A stretch of DNA of 64,000 nt from Oscillospiraceae bacterium (GTDB lineage: Bacteria; Bacillota; Clostridia; Oscillospirales; Acutalibacteraceae), in NCBI GenBank assembly GCA_015066245.1, contig SVOS01000002.1:115000-178999 (forward strand), given 5' to 3'. Under the pieces are notes generated by a model. The model made no database searches, had not been told where the DNA came from, and saw nothing but the letters and a program-made list of their open reading frames with translations. Of this stretch, positions 1 to 8,638 are shown piece by piece (position 1 is the first letter of the stretch; the number at the start of each line of letters is the position of its first letter). A program made the position numbers and the translations under genes.

Positions 1-1
1 T

Positions 2-1168
2 GACGAGGTGCCCGGATATATGGCTGCTTGCGATATTCTGGTTCATCCTACATACAGAGAAGGTTTTTCCATGGTACTGCAGGAAGCCATGGCGATGGAG
101 CTTCCCATAATAACTACCGATATTCCGGGCCCCAGCGAGGTTATTGAGGATAAGGTAAGCGGTGTGCTGGTGCCTTCTCATAGCGACAAAGCACTGTGCG
201 ATGAAATGCTACACCTTATGGACGATAAAGAGTTGTGTCAGAGCCTTGCAAAAGCAGGCAGAGACAGGGTGGAGCTTTACTTTGCACGTCCTGTTATGCT
301 CAGCAATATTTATTCATTCTACTGCAATCTTTTGGGGCTTGATGACGGCCATATGAAGCTTATGTATCTTACCGCTGACCCTGTGGCGGCCAAAACCGCC
401 GAGATTTCGGGTGTGGACAGAATTTTCCTTGACTTGGAGATTTTAGGTAAATTCGAGCGTCAGGGACATCTTGACACGGTTGTATCCCATTCAAGCCTTG
501 ATGATGTTGCAAAGCTGAGAGAGGTAATAACAAAAGCTGAGCTTCTTGTCAGATGTAACCCTGTTCATCCGGGACTTAAAGAAGAAATTGACAGAATTAT
601 TAACGATGGCGCAGACCTGATTATGCTGCCTTATTTCAAGACAGTTGAAGAAGTAAAAACATTCCTTCAGTGTGTTGACAGAAGAGTTCCCACAGTGCTT
701 TTGTTTGAAACAAAAGAGGCAGTTGAAAAAGCTGATGAAATTCTTGAGCTTCCGGGCATCGACGAAGTTTACATAGGTCTTAACGACTTGCACTTAAGCT
801 ACGGTATGAAGTTTATGTTTGAGCTTTTGGCTGATGGTACAGTTGAAATGCTATGCAGGAAGTTCAGACAAAAGGGACTGCCTTACGGCTTTGGCGGTAT
901 TGCCAAAATCGGCGAGGGTCAGCTTCCCAGTGAATATATTATAGGCGAGCACAAGCGACTTGGTTCGACTGCGGCTATTCTCTCCCGTACTTTCCGTAAC
1001 GAGGTAAGCACAAGCCGCCCTGTTGAGAACCTGAGCCGAGAGATTGCACTTTTGAGACGCAGAGAAAAAGAGGTTAACTTCTGGAAAGAAGAAGATTTCA
1101 GAGAAAATCGTCAGCTCGTTCTCAAGGGCGTCAAGGCAGTGCTTAAAAAGATTGAAGAAAAGCAGTGA
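2..1168 (+). CDS. Glycosyltransferase (GT4 C-terminal part) fused to HpcH/HpaI aldolase-like domain, 5' truncated
   Basis: The reading frame is already open at the window edge (D-E-V before the first in-frame GTG at 8), so the N-terminal part lies outside. Residues ~1-105 are the nucleotide-sugar-binding half of a GT4 glycosyltransferase, with YMAACDILVHPTYREGFSMV and the EAMAMELPIITTDIPGPSEV segment carrying the family's EX7E-type glutamates. From the Met codon at 353 the protein resembles the stand-alone aldolase/citrate-lyase-like proteins of capsule loci: GVDRIFLDLE, LLVRCNPVH, LILPYF-like LIMLPYFKTVEEV, VLLFETKEAVE, EVYIGLNDLHLSYG. No stop or start signal separates the two parts, so they form one polypeptide. 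It presumably adds a sugar to the surface polysaccharide repeat unit in the cytoplasm. The aldolase-like part probably acts on a keto-acid or sugar precursor, which is inference. It is followed 18 bp later by another glycosyltransferase in the same operon. Confidence 0.8.
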   Translation, partial: DEVPGYMAACDILVHPTYREGFSMVLQEAMAMELPIITTDIPGPSEVIEDKVSGVLVPSHSDKALCDEMLHLMDDKELCQSLAKAGRDRVELYFARPVMLSNIYSFYCNLLGLDDGHMKLMYLTADPVAAKTAEISGVDRIFLDLEILGKFERQGHLDTVVSHSSLDDVAKLREVITKAELLVRCNPVHPGLKEEIDRIINDGADLIMLPYFKTVEEVKTFLQCVDRRVPTVLLFETKEAVEKADEILELPGIDEVYIGLNDLHLSYGMKFMFELLADGTVEMLCRKFRQKGLPYGFGGIAKIGEGQLPSEYIIGEHKRLGSTAAILSRTFRNEVSTSRPVENLSREIALLRRREKEVNFWKEEDFRENRQLVLKGVKAVLKKIEEKQ

Positions 1169-1186
1169 TTCCAAGGAGATTTCCTG

Positions 1187-2500
1187 ATGGATAATAAGGA
1201 TAACATGGTTTTACCTAAGGTTTTGGTAGTTAATATCAACGTATGGCAGGACAACAGTGCAATACGAACAATGCCTGAGATTTTTGCCTGCTGGCAAAAG
1301 GACAGAGTGGCTCAGATTTATACCCGAGCAGGGCTTCCCGACACAAAAGTCTGTGACGAATTTCTGCGGATAAACGAAAATGCGGTTATCAAAAGCATCA
1401 TCAACCGCAAGGTGAAAACCGCTCAGAGAGTATATAATACCAAATCCTCCCCAAATGCTCAGGACGAAGAGCTTAAGAAAGAACAGAAGCGATATAAGCT
1501 TGCCACAAAAAAGCAAAGCTGGTTTTTAAGCATTGCAAGAGATGTGGTGTGGTCTTTGGGCAAATGGAAAACCAAAGAGCTCAATGCTTTTCTTGATGAA
1601 GTTGATGCAGATGTACTGTTTATGCCCATTTATCCCGTTGTATATATGGGAAAGCTCCAGAGATATATAGCAAAATATACAGGTAAACCTGTTGCATGTT
1701 ATCTTGCAGACGATAATTTCTCGTACAAAGTTTGCGGTAAGAATCTATTTGCAAGAATTCATCGCTTCTGGCTGAGAAAAGTAAGTACAAAGCTTATTAA
1801 AGAGTGTGATAAGCTTTTTGTGATTGTTCCAAAGACAAAGGAAGAGTGCAAAGAGATTTTTTCGAAAGATACGGAGTATCTCACCAAGGCGATTGACTTT
1901 TCTAAGGTTGAGTTTGTGGAAAAAGAAGCAAAGCTTCCTTTAAAAATGACATACACAGGTAAGCTTATTATAGGCAGAGACAAGGCGTTGATGAACATCG
2001 CTGAGGCTGTGTCGAGAATCAATGAGGACGAAGAAAGAATCAGGTTTGAGGTGTATGCACCTAACGAGCCTGACGAGAAATTCCTGGAGGCTTTCAGCGG
2101 TAAAGGCTGCGAATTTAAAGGAAGTATTCCTAAAGAAGAAGTGGACAAGGTCCTTGAGAAGTCAGATATACTTGTGTTTGCAGAATCGCTGGATAAAAAA
2201 CACTTCAATGCAGCAAGGCTTTCTTTCTCAACAAAAATCACCGATTATTTCAAAAGCGGTAAATGCATATTTGCATTAGGCAGCAAAGATATTGCACCTA
2301 TGGACTATCTGATAAAAGAGGATGCTGCCGTTACCGTTACTGACTATAAAGATATCGAAGCCGCTCTCAGAAAGCTTTGTGATAATCCGGATATGGTCGG
2401 AGAATACGGCAAAAAAGCTTTCGATTGCGGCAGAAGAAACCATAATGCCGAGGATGTTTTCGGCAATTTCAAAAAGATAATGTGTGAATTGGCGGAATAA
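1187..2500 (+). CDS. Glycosyltransferase, GT4-like, surface polysaccharide locus
   Basis: A 437-residue cytoplasmic protein. The ATG at 1187 follows AAGGAG at good spacing. The C-terminal half has the layout of a GT4 nucleotide-sugar-binding domain: ADVLFMPIYPVVYMGK in the first domain, LTYTGK-like KMTYTGKLIIGRDKAL opening the second, then SDILVFAESLD and an FSTKITDYFKSGKCIFALG segment typical of retaining glycosyltransferases that pick a sugar-nucleotide. A basic, Lys-rich stretch (residues ~85-110) may help membrane association. Donor and acceptor cannot be read from sequence. It sits third-to-last codon distance from the next glycosyltransferase (2 bp gap), so the two are probably translationally coupled. 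Confidence 0.8.
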   Translation: MDNKDNMVLPKVLVVNINVWQDNSAIRTMPEIFACWQKDRVAQIYTRAGLPDTKVCDEFLRINENAVIKSIINRKVKTAQRVYNTKSSPNAQDEELKKEQKRYKLATKKQSWFLSIARDVVWSLGKWKTKELNAFLDEVDADVLFMPIYPVVYMGKLQRYIAKYTGKPVACYLADDNFSYKVCGKNLFARIHRFWLRKVSTKLIKECDKLFVIVPKTKEECKEIFSKDTEYLTKAIDFSKVEFVEKEAKLPLKMTYTGKLIIGRDKALMNIAEAVSRINEDEERIRFEVYAPNEPDEKFLEAFSGKGCEFKGSIPKEEVDKVLEKSDILVFAESLDKKHFNAARLSFSTKITDYFKSGKCIFALGSKDIAPMDYLIKEDAAVTVTDYKDIEAALRKLCDNPDMVGEYGKKAFDCGRRNHNAEDVFGNFKKIMCELAE

Positions 2501-2502
2501 AA

Positions 2503-3693
2503 ATGAAGATACTTCAGATTAACTCGATATATCCCATAAGAAGCACAGGTCGTATTGTTAAAGAGCTTGAGGATATCCAGCGTGAGCAAGGATATGAGCC
2601 CTATATAGCCTGCGGTCAGAGTATGGTAAAGAAGGACAATGTCTATACCATAGGCACTCCTCTTTATAACAAGCTGAGTATTCTCAAAACACGTCTTTTC
2701 GGCAAGCATGGTTTTTATAACCGCAGAGCTACCAAAAAGCTTTTAAAGCACATTGATGCAATTAACCCCGATATAATTCATCTTCATAACATTCACGGTC
2801 ATTATCTTAATGTAAAGCTTTTGTTTGAATACATAAAAAAACACAATATCCCCGTTGTGTGGACTCTCCACGACTGCTGGAGTTTTACGGGGCATTGTGC
2901 TTATTTTGATGTTGTAGGCTGTGATAAATGGAAAAACGGCTGCAGTAATTGTCCTGCTAAGCACCAGTATCCCATTACTAAAATTTTTGACAGATCAAGG
3001 GGCAATTACAAAGCAAAAAAGGAGCTTTTCTCAGATGTAGAAAAGCTTCATATTGTAACTCCTTCAAAATGGCTTATGGATTTATGCAAGGAGTCTTTTC
3101 TCAAAAAATATCCTGTTTCGGTTTTGCATAACGGAATTGAAACAGATACCTTTACTTTCTCGGAAAGTGATATGAAAGAGGAACTTAAAATAGAGGATAA
3201 GTTTGTGATTCTTGGAATTATCGGTAATTTCAAGAGCCACAAAGGCGGCAAGGATTTCCTTAAACTTTCAGAAATGATAGGAAAAGACGAGGTTATCGTG
3301 CTTTTAAGCTTAGAGGAGAATCCTGAGGATATCCCCTCGAATATTATTCCTCTGCCCAAAACCTCAGACGACAAACTGTTGGCTAAGATTTACTCAATGG
3401 CGGATGTATTTGTTAATCCAACTATGCAGGATAACTTCCCAACTGTTAATATAGAGGCTATTTCGTGCTCAACCCCTGTTGTTACATACAATAGCGGCGG
3501 TTCTGCCGAGTCTCAGTGTGAGGGAACAGGTTTTGTGGTGGAAAAAGGCGATATAAAAGGCATCTATGATGCAGTTTTAAGAGTTAAAAACGGTGAAATT
3601 TCCAGAGACAATTGCAGAAAACGCGGTCTCGAGTTTAAAACTAAGGATTGCTTCAGAAAATACACAGAGATTTATGAGAGTATTGTGAAGTAA
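2503..3693 (+). CDS. Glycosyltransferase, WcaC/colanic-acid-type GT4
   Basis: A 396-residue protein starting MKILQINSIYPIRSTGRIV, with the Gly-rich N-terminal donor loop of GT4 enzymes. Residues ~118-150 contain VVWTLHDCWSFTGHC followed by a Cys-rich CDKWKNGCSNCP segment that is characteristic of the colanic-acid WcaC-like subgroup. The C-terminal Rossmann half has PTMQDNFPTVNIEAISCSTP, the EX7E-type site. It likely transfers a hexose during assembly of the lipid-linked repeat unit at the inner face of the membrane. Specificity is not visible. The start lies 2 bp after the previous stop, without a strong ribosome site of its own. Confidence 0.85.
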   Translation: MKILQINSIYPIRSTGRIVKELEDIQREQGYEPYIACGQSMVKKDNVYTIGTPLYNKLSILKTRLFGKHGFYNRRATKKLLKHIDAINPDIIHLHNIHGHYLNVKLLFEYIKKHNIPVVWTLHDCWSFTGHCAYFDVVGCDKWKNGCSNCPAKHQYPITKIFDRSRGNYKAKKELFSDVEKLHIVTPSKWLMDLCKESFLKKYPVSVLHNGIETDTFTFSESDMKEELKIEDKFVILGIIGNFKSHKGGKDFLKLSEMIGKDEVIVLLSLEENPEDIPSNIIPLPKTSDDKLLAKIYSMADVFVNPTMQDNFPTVNIEAISCSTPVVTYNSGGSAESQCEGTGFVVEKGDIKGIYDAVLRVKNGEISRDNCRKRGLEFKTKDCFRKYTEIYESIVK

Positions 3694-3711
3694 CTTTTTT
3701 CAGGAGAGTAT

Positions 3712-4785
3712 ATGTTCGGATGGCTTTTTATGCTTTTGGCTATCATGTTCTTTTGGTTCATGATTCCTGATGCCATAGGCGAAAAAAAGAAAAAGTTAAT
3801 ATTTATATGGTTGTCGCTGGGTGTAGTAGTGTTTATACTTGGCAGCCGAAGCGTATTTGCCGCCAACTGTACGGACCTTTACAACTACTACAGATGGTAC
3901 GTAAGAGCCATAGAAATGCCGACTTCTGAGCTTTTGCAATATGACGTTATGGAAGGCGGCTATTTGCTTTTAAATGACATTGTGGCGTGGATAGTTCCGT
4001 GGGAGTATTTTTTCTTCTATTTTCAGGCAGCATTCTGTACAGGCATAATGTTCTGGTATATTTACAGAAATGTTGACAATGTTTTTCTTGGGGTGCTGGT
4101 TTATATCTGCTTCGGACCGTGGCAGTTTTTCCTTACTGCATTCAGACAGTCCTTTGCAACCTGTATATGCTTTATTGCTTTTGAACTTATTAAAAAACGC
4201 AAGACCAAGTTCGATTTGATTGCATTGGGATTGATTGCACTGGCATCATGTATCCATACTACCGCGTGGCTGTTTTTGGCGGTGTTTATAATCAGATACT
4301 TTAAGGTTGGCAAAGGAATTGTTATCTTTAGTGCCGTTGTAGCTATTTGCATGACTCAGGTTATCGATGAGCTGGTTGCTTTTTCAAATGAGACACTGGG
4401 CAGAGAATATAAGGCCGGTGCATACTATGGTAATATTCTTGGAGGACTTATTCCTATTCTCATATATTTGGGTACGTTCTTGCTTTGTTATCTGGCATAC
4501 AGGCACAGAGATGACTTGGATAAGTATAGTCTTGAAATCAATATGTTGATTTTTGGTGCCACACTGTATCTCCTCAGATACAACACCCATACCTTTGAAA
4601 GAGTAAGTCACTTCTTTACTCCTGTAATATGTGTAGTGTTGCCTATGGCAATAGCAAATCAGAAAAAGCCAAATGAGCGTAAGATTATTACTGTTGGTTG
4701 TGTGGTGCTTTGTTGTGCACTGTTCTTCTACAGAGCCTATAATCAGATAGGTATTTACAATTTCCATTGGGATTTACCGGTGTGA
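3712..4785 (+). CDS. EpsG/Wzy-like polysaccharide polymerase, membrane protein
   Basis: A 357-residue protein dominated by hydrophobic segments (about ten predicted membrane spans by eye), starting MFGWLFMLLAIMFFWFMI after an AGGAGAG ribosome site. The pattern R-S-V-F-A-A-N-C-T-D near residue 46, the loop with FRQSFATCICFIAFELIKKR (residues ~143-163) and the His-rich YNTHTFERVSHFF near residue 285 fit the EpsG family. These proteins polymerise exopolysaccharide repeat units at the outer face of the membrane. It is the only polymerase candidate in the visible part of the locus, which supports a Wzx/Wzy-dependent pathway together with the flippase at 7125. Confidence 0.82.
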   Translation: MFGWLFMLLAIMFFWFMIPDAIGEKKKKLIFIWLSLGVVVFILGSRSVFAANCTDLYNYYRWYVRAIEMPTSELLQYDVMEGGYLLLNDIVAWIVPWEYFFFYFQAAFCTGIMFWYIYRNVDNVFLGVLVYICFGPWQFFLTAFRQSFATCICFIAFELIKKRKTKFDLIALGLIALASCIHTTAWLFLAVFIIRYFKVGKGIVIFSAVVAICMTQVIDELVAFSNETLGREYKAGAYYGNILGGLIPILIYLGTFLLCYLAYRHRDDLDKYSLEINMLIFGATLYLLRYNTHTFERVSHFFTPVICVVLPMAIANQKKPNERKIITVGCVVLCCALFFYRAYNQIGIYNFHWDLPV

Positions 4786-4796
4786 GGTGAAGGATT

Positions 4797-5945
4797 ATGA
4801 TGATAGCAATAGTTTCGAATTTTCTTAATCATCATCAACTTATGCTTTGTAATGAATTCAAGAAATATTGTGATGAGTTTTACTTTATTGCTACCGAAGA
4901 AATCCCCGAGGACAGACTTTCTATGGGTTATAGTAATATGGACTCACAGTACGATTTTGTTTTGAGGACATACGATGGCAGTACAGACGAAAAAAAGATT
5001 TATGACGTGCTGGACAGAAGTGATGCGGTGATTTTCGGAGCCTGCAAAGACGAGCTTATCGAATATAGGATGAAGCAGAATAAGCTTTCTTTTCTGGCAT
5101 CCGAAAGATTTTTCAAAAAGGGTACGTGGAGACGTTTTCATCCCGCTATAGCCAAAGCTGTCAAGAGACGCTCTGTTCAGTTCAAAGACAAAAATTACTA
5201 TGTGCTTTGTGCAAGCGCATTTTTACCGAGGGATTTGTCTCTGCTTGGTTTTCCGGCGGAAAAATGCTATAAATGGGGATATTTCCCCAAGACCGAGAGG
5301 CTTGAATGCTATCCTGAGAAAGATTCGGGCACACTAAGAATTTTATGGGTAGGAAGACTCTTAAAGCTTAAGCGTGCAGATATGGCGGTAAAAGCCTGTG
5401 CTTATCTGAAGGAGAACAATGTAGACTTCTCTCTTGATTTTATAGGTGACGGTCAATGTAAAGAAGAGCTTATAAAGCTTATTGATAAATATAGCCTTCA
5501 GAATAATGTCAACTTCCTGGGCAGTATGTCTCCCGAGGAAGTCAGAGAGAATATGAAGGGTGCCGACATCTTTATGTTCACCAGCAATTTCAGAGAAGGT
5601 TGGGGAGCTGTTGTAAACGAGGCGATGAGCTCAGGTTGTGCGATGCTTGCAAGCAGTGCGGCAGGCTCGGTGCCTTTTCTTATTGAAGACGGCAGAAACG
5701 GTCTTGTTTTCAGAAACGGTTGTCAGGCTGACCTTAACAAAAAGCTTTACAAATTGGCAACCGACTCCAAAATGCGTGAGAATCTGGGCAAGGAAGCAAT
5801 GCACACCATTAACAATGATTATTGTCCCGAGGTTGCTGCAAAGCGGCTGGTGGAGTTTATTAAAGCCGAGGATAAGAGTAAGGTGAATTTTGAAAAAGGA
5901 CCTATGTCCGGGGCTGAGATTTTAAAAAATAAGTGGTATAAATAA
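4797..5945 (+). CDS. Glycosyltransferase, GT4
   Basis: A 382-residue glycosyltransferase. ATG at 4797 (a second ATG follows directly) lies after GAGGTGAAGGA. The second domain begins RILWVGRLLKLKRADMAV at ~residue 181, followed by LDFIGDGQCKEEL, NVNFLGSMSPEEV, MFTSNFREGWGAVVNEAMS (donor-binding and EX7E region) and GCAMLASSAAGSVPFLI. These are standard GT4 signatures. It lies 11 bp after the polymerase gene and directly abuts the pyruvyltransferase gene (stop at 5945, next start at 5946), so it is clearly within the operon. Which sugar it transfers is unknown. Confidence 0.87.
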   Translation: MMIAIVSNFLNHHQLMLCNEFKKYCDEFYFIATEEIPEDRLSMGYSNMDSQYDFVLRTYDGSTDEKKIYDVLDRSDAVIFGACKDELIEYRMKQNKLSFLASERFFKKGTWRRFHPAIAKAVKRRSVQFKDKNYYVLCASAFLPRDLSLLGFPAEKCYKWGYFPKTERLECYPEKDSGTLRILWVGRLLKLKRADMAVKACAYLKENNVDFSLDFIGDGQCKEELIKLIDKYSLQNNVNFLGSMSPEEVRENMKGADIFMFTSNFREGWGAVVNEAMSSGCAMLASSAAGSVPFLIEDGRNGLVFRNGCQADLNKKLYKLATDSKMRENLGKEAMHTINNDYCPEVAAKRLVEFIKAEDKSKVNFEKGPMSGAEILKNKWYK

Positions 5946-7121
5946 ATGAAAAAATTATTTTTAAGCGGTCATACCGGTAGCAACAACAGAGGATGCGAAG
6001 CTATTGTCAGGTCCAGTGCAGGGATTTTTAAAAGAGCAGGATATAATGACAAAATTACACTTGCCACTTTCTCGGCTCAGCAGGATAAGAGGAGAAAGCT
6101 TGACGAAATAATGACTCTTCTGTCATACGGTAATTATTCAGGAAAAATTCAGCGTGTGGCAAGTGCTTTGTGCCGCAAAATTTTCGGCAGCAAAACAGCA
6201 GGACAGAATATTATTCAAAAACCTTTGTGGAGTAAGCTTTCCAAGGAGTCTCTGGTGCTTAATGTTGGCGGAGATACATATTGCTATTCTTTTCCCACTG
6301 TAAGTGTCGCACTCAATGCTTATGCCCGCAAAAACAATATTCCTTGTATTTTGTGGGGCTGTACCGTTGAGGTTGACAGACTTGGCAAAAAGGTTATGGA
6401 TGACCTCAAAAGATATACATCGATAGTTGTCAGAGAGAGCATGACTGAAAAAGCTCTTATTAAAGCAGGAATTGACAGTAATAAGGTACTCAGATGTTGC
6501 GACCCTGCTTTTACACTGGAAAAAAGTGAAGTAGCTTTGCCTGAGGCTTTTAAGGAAGGCAATACACTGGGAATTAATCTCAGCAATCTTGTGCTTACTG
6601 ATGAACTTACTGAGGCGGTTTGCTACTTTATTGACAAGGTTTTGTCTGAGACGGATATGAACATCTGCTTTGTGCCTCATGTCTATAATGTGGATGAAGG
6701 CAATGAGGATATTAAAGTACACAGAGTATTCAAAGAAAAGTATTCGGATAACAAGGACAGGATTTCTTTTGTTGAAGAAGACTACTCCTGCACAGAGCTT
6801 AAGTACATTATCTCAAAGTGCAGATTCTTTGTTGGTGCAAGGACACATTCAATTATTGCTGCGTATTCAAGCATGGTGCCTGCACTGGCGCTGGGCTATT
6901 CTATGAAGTCTGTTGGTATTGCCACCGATATTTTTGGCAGCAGTGAGGATTATGTTTTGTCCTTTAAGGACGTGAGCTCTAAAGAGGATATTTATAGAAA
7001 AATGAGCTTTATATTTGAAAACGAGCAGAAAATCAGAGCTCACTATGAGAGCTTTATGCCTGAATATGTAAAAACCGTTTCTGATGTGGCAGAAAAGCTT
7101 ATTGAAAGGTATCTGAAATAA
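5946..7121 (+). CDS. Polysaccharide pyruvyl transferase family protein
   Basis: A 391-residue protein starting MKKLFLSGHTGSNNRGCEAI; the N-terminal G-x-x-N-x-G-C-E-A loop and the C-terminal KCRFFVGARTHSIIAAYSS motif (residues ~295-315) are the hallmarks of the PS_pyruv_trans family (CsaB, WcaK). Members transfer pyruvate from phosphoenolpyruvate to form ketals on sugars, giving surface polysaccharide a negative charge; some members have other roles. The central LNVGGDTYCYSFP also fits. It lies between a glycosyltransferase and the flippase with no spacing, and an FrhB-type protein follows the flippase, a pairing often seen in polysaccharide loci. Confidence 0.87.
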   Translation: MKKLFLSGHTGSNNRGCEAIVRSSAGIFKRAGYNDKITLATFSAQQDKRRKLDEIMTLLSYGNYSGKIQRVASALCRKIFGSKTAGQNIIQKPLWSKLSKESLVLNVGGDTYCYSFPTVSVALNAYARKNNIPCILWGCTVEVDRLGKKVMDDLKRYTSIVVRESMTEKALIKAGIDSNKVLRCCDPAFTLEKSEVALPEAFKEGNTLGINLSNLVLTDELTEAVCYFIDKVLSETDMNICFVPHVYNVDEGNEDIKVHRVFKEKYSDNKDRISFVEEDYSCTELKYIISKCRFFVGARTHSIIAAYSSMVPALALGYSMKSVGIATDIFGSSEDYVLSFKDVSSKEDIYRKMSFIFENEQKIRAHYESFMPEYVKTVSDVAEKLIERYLK

Positions 7122-7124
7122 ACT

Positions 7125-8465
7125 ATGGCAAAAAATCAAAGAAAAATAGGTATGCTTTTAAGCTACGCAAACAGTTTGCTGACGGTAGCGGTTAATATTT
7201 TTCTTACTCCGTTTCTTGTAAGAAGTCTTGGTGCAAGTGAATACGGAGTTTATCAGATGATGTCCTCTTTTGCAGGTTATCTTGTGCTGATGAATTTCGG
7301 TACCAGCACGGTTATGACGCGATATGTGTCCATAGCCCTTGCAAAAAAGGATAAAAAAAGCGAAAAAAACTTTATTGCAACCTGCTTGCTGATAACCGTA
7401 GGACTTGGTGTGCTTATTGTTGCGGCAGCGGTTGTGCTTTTTGTTTTTCTGGACAGTATATATTCTGCAAGTCTTACACAAGAACAGATTGACAAAGCAA
7501 AGGTTCTTTATATTTTTATTTCAGGTAATATTCTTGTTACCTTGTTTGCCCAGGCTTTTCAGGGAATTATTACTGCCTACGAAAAGTTTGTTGTCAACAA
7601 TCTCTGGCAGATTGTGAGGGTTGTGCTTAAGGCGGTTCTCATTATCTCGTTATTTATGATAAAGGCAGACAGCGTAGTGATTGTTGCGGTTGACCTTGTT
7701 TTGTCGGTAGCGTTGTTGCTTTTTGCTATGTGCTATGTACTGTTTAAACTGAAAGTAAGGTGGAAACTTTACTTCTGGGACAAAGAACTTGTGTCCTCAG
7801 CGGCGTTGTTTTCCATGGCGATTTTCCTGCAATCTATTGTAAATCAGGTAAACAGTAAGGTGGATATTACCGTTCTGGGAATTATGACAGGACCTGAGAG
7901 TGCCACAAGATATTCTGTGGCGATGCAGATTTTTACGGTGTTTTCTACGGTTTCTACTGCGGCGATGGCGGTGTATCTGCCCAAATTCAGCCGTATGTGT
8001 GCCAATGGCGAAACAGATGGTATGAGCATTACCAAAGCTATGGTTGCTCCCTCCAGAGTCCAGACTCTGGCAAGCGGCGCCATAATGTTTGGTTTTCTTG
8101 TATGCGGCAGGGATTTTATCAACGTATGGATGGGCAGCGAATACGGACTCTCGTGGCTTATTGCGGTGATTATTCTGGTTCCGTCGTTCCTTCTTTATTC
8201 CAACGGAATAATAGTGTCTGTGCTGGATGCAATGGGCAAGAGACTTGTCAGGTCGGCTATTCTGGTGGGCGTTGCACTTTGTAACATTGTGATTACTGTT
8301 ATATTGGTTCACTTTTTTGGAGAAATCGGTGCACCCATAGGTACCGCCATAGCTACCCTTATAGGCTCTGTTATCATAATGAATATTTATTATGTTAAGG
8401 TTATAAAAATCAAGCTCGGGTATTTTTGCAAACACACTTTCAAGGGAATAATCCCTGCACTTTAG
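7125..8465 (+). CDS. Polysaccharide flippase (Wzx/MATE-like), reading frame breaks before the C-terminus
   Basis: A lipid-linked oligosaccharide flippase of the MVF/Wzx superfamily, with 446 residues in this frame. The N-terminus has GMLLSYANSLLTVAVNIFLT and FLVRSLGASEYGVYQMM, typical of oligosaccharide flippases, and about 12 hydrophobic spans follow. The frame stops at 8463-8465 after F-K-G-I-I-P-A-L, in the middle of a membrane-span region. The adjacent frame continues the hydrophobic sequence to 8638. One missing T in the T-run at 8459-8462 would explain both, restoring ...IPALLVAFALSF and a ~504-residue protein of normal family length. It should export the repeat unit for the EpsG-like polymerase. 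Whether the shortened form works is unknown. Confidence 0.8.
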   Translation: MAKNQRKIGMLLSYANSLLTVAVNIFLTPFLVRSLGASEYGVYQMMSSFAGYLVLMNFGTSTVMTRYVSIALAKKDKKSEKNFIATCLLITVGLGVLIVAAAVVLFVFLDSIYSASLTQEQIDKAKVLYIFISGNILVTLFAQAFQGIITAYEKFVVNNLWQIVRVVLKAVLIISLFMIKADSVVIVAVDLVLSVALLLFAMCYVLFKLKVRWKLYFWDKELVSSAALFSMAIFLQSIVNQVNSKVDITVLGIMTGPESATRYSVAMQIFTVFSTVSTAAMAVYLPKFSRMCANGETDGMSITKAMVAPSRVQTLASGAIMFGFLVCGRDFINVWMGSEYGLSWLIAVIILVPSFLLYSNGIIVSVLDAMGKRLVRSAILVGVALCNIVITVILVHFFGEIGAPIGTAIATLIGSVIIMNIYYVKVIKIKLGYFCKHTFKGIIPAL

Positions 8466-8638
8466 TGGCTTTCGCCCTCAGCTTTCCCTTATCATTCTTT
8501 ATAGAGGTCGGCTTTGTGGGACTGCTTATCAAAGGCGGCGTGTTTGTTGTTTCGTTGGTTCTTTGTATGTTCCTTTTTGGCTTCAACAAGGACGAAAAGG
8601 CACTTGTGACAGGTATTGTTAAGAGGAGAAGAAAATGA
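8459..8638 (+). pseudogene. Out-of-frame C-terminal tail of the flippase
   Basis: In the frame shifted relative to the upstream flippase this stretch encodes LVAFALSFPLSFFIEVGFVG and LLIKGGVFVVSLVLCMFLF, two membrane spans, and a basic tail ending K-R-R-R-K. This is what a flippase C-terminus should look like, and it has no ribosome site of its own in the right place. It ends 4 bp into the start of the next gene (8635). It is either the result of a natural one-base deletion, a phase-variable or slippery site, or a sequencing error. Confidence 0.65.
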
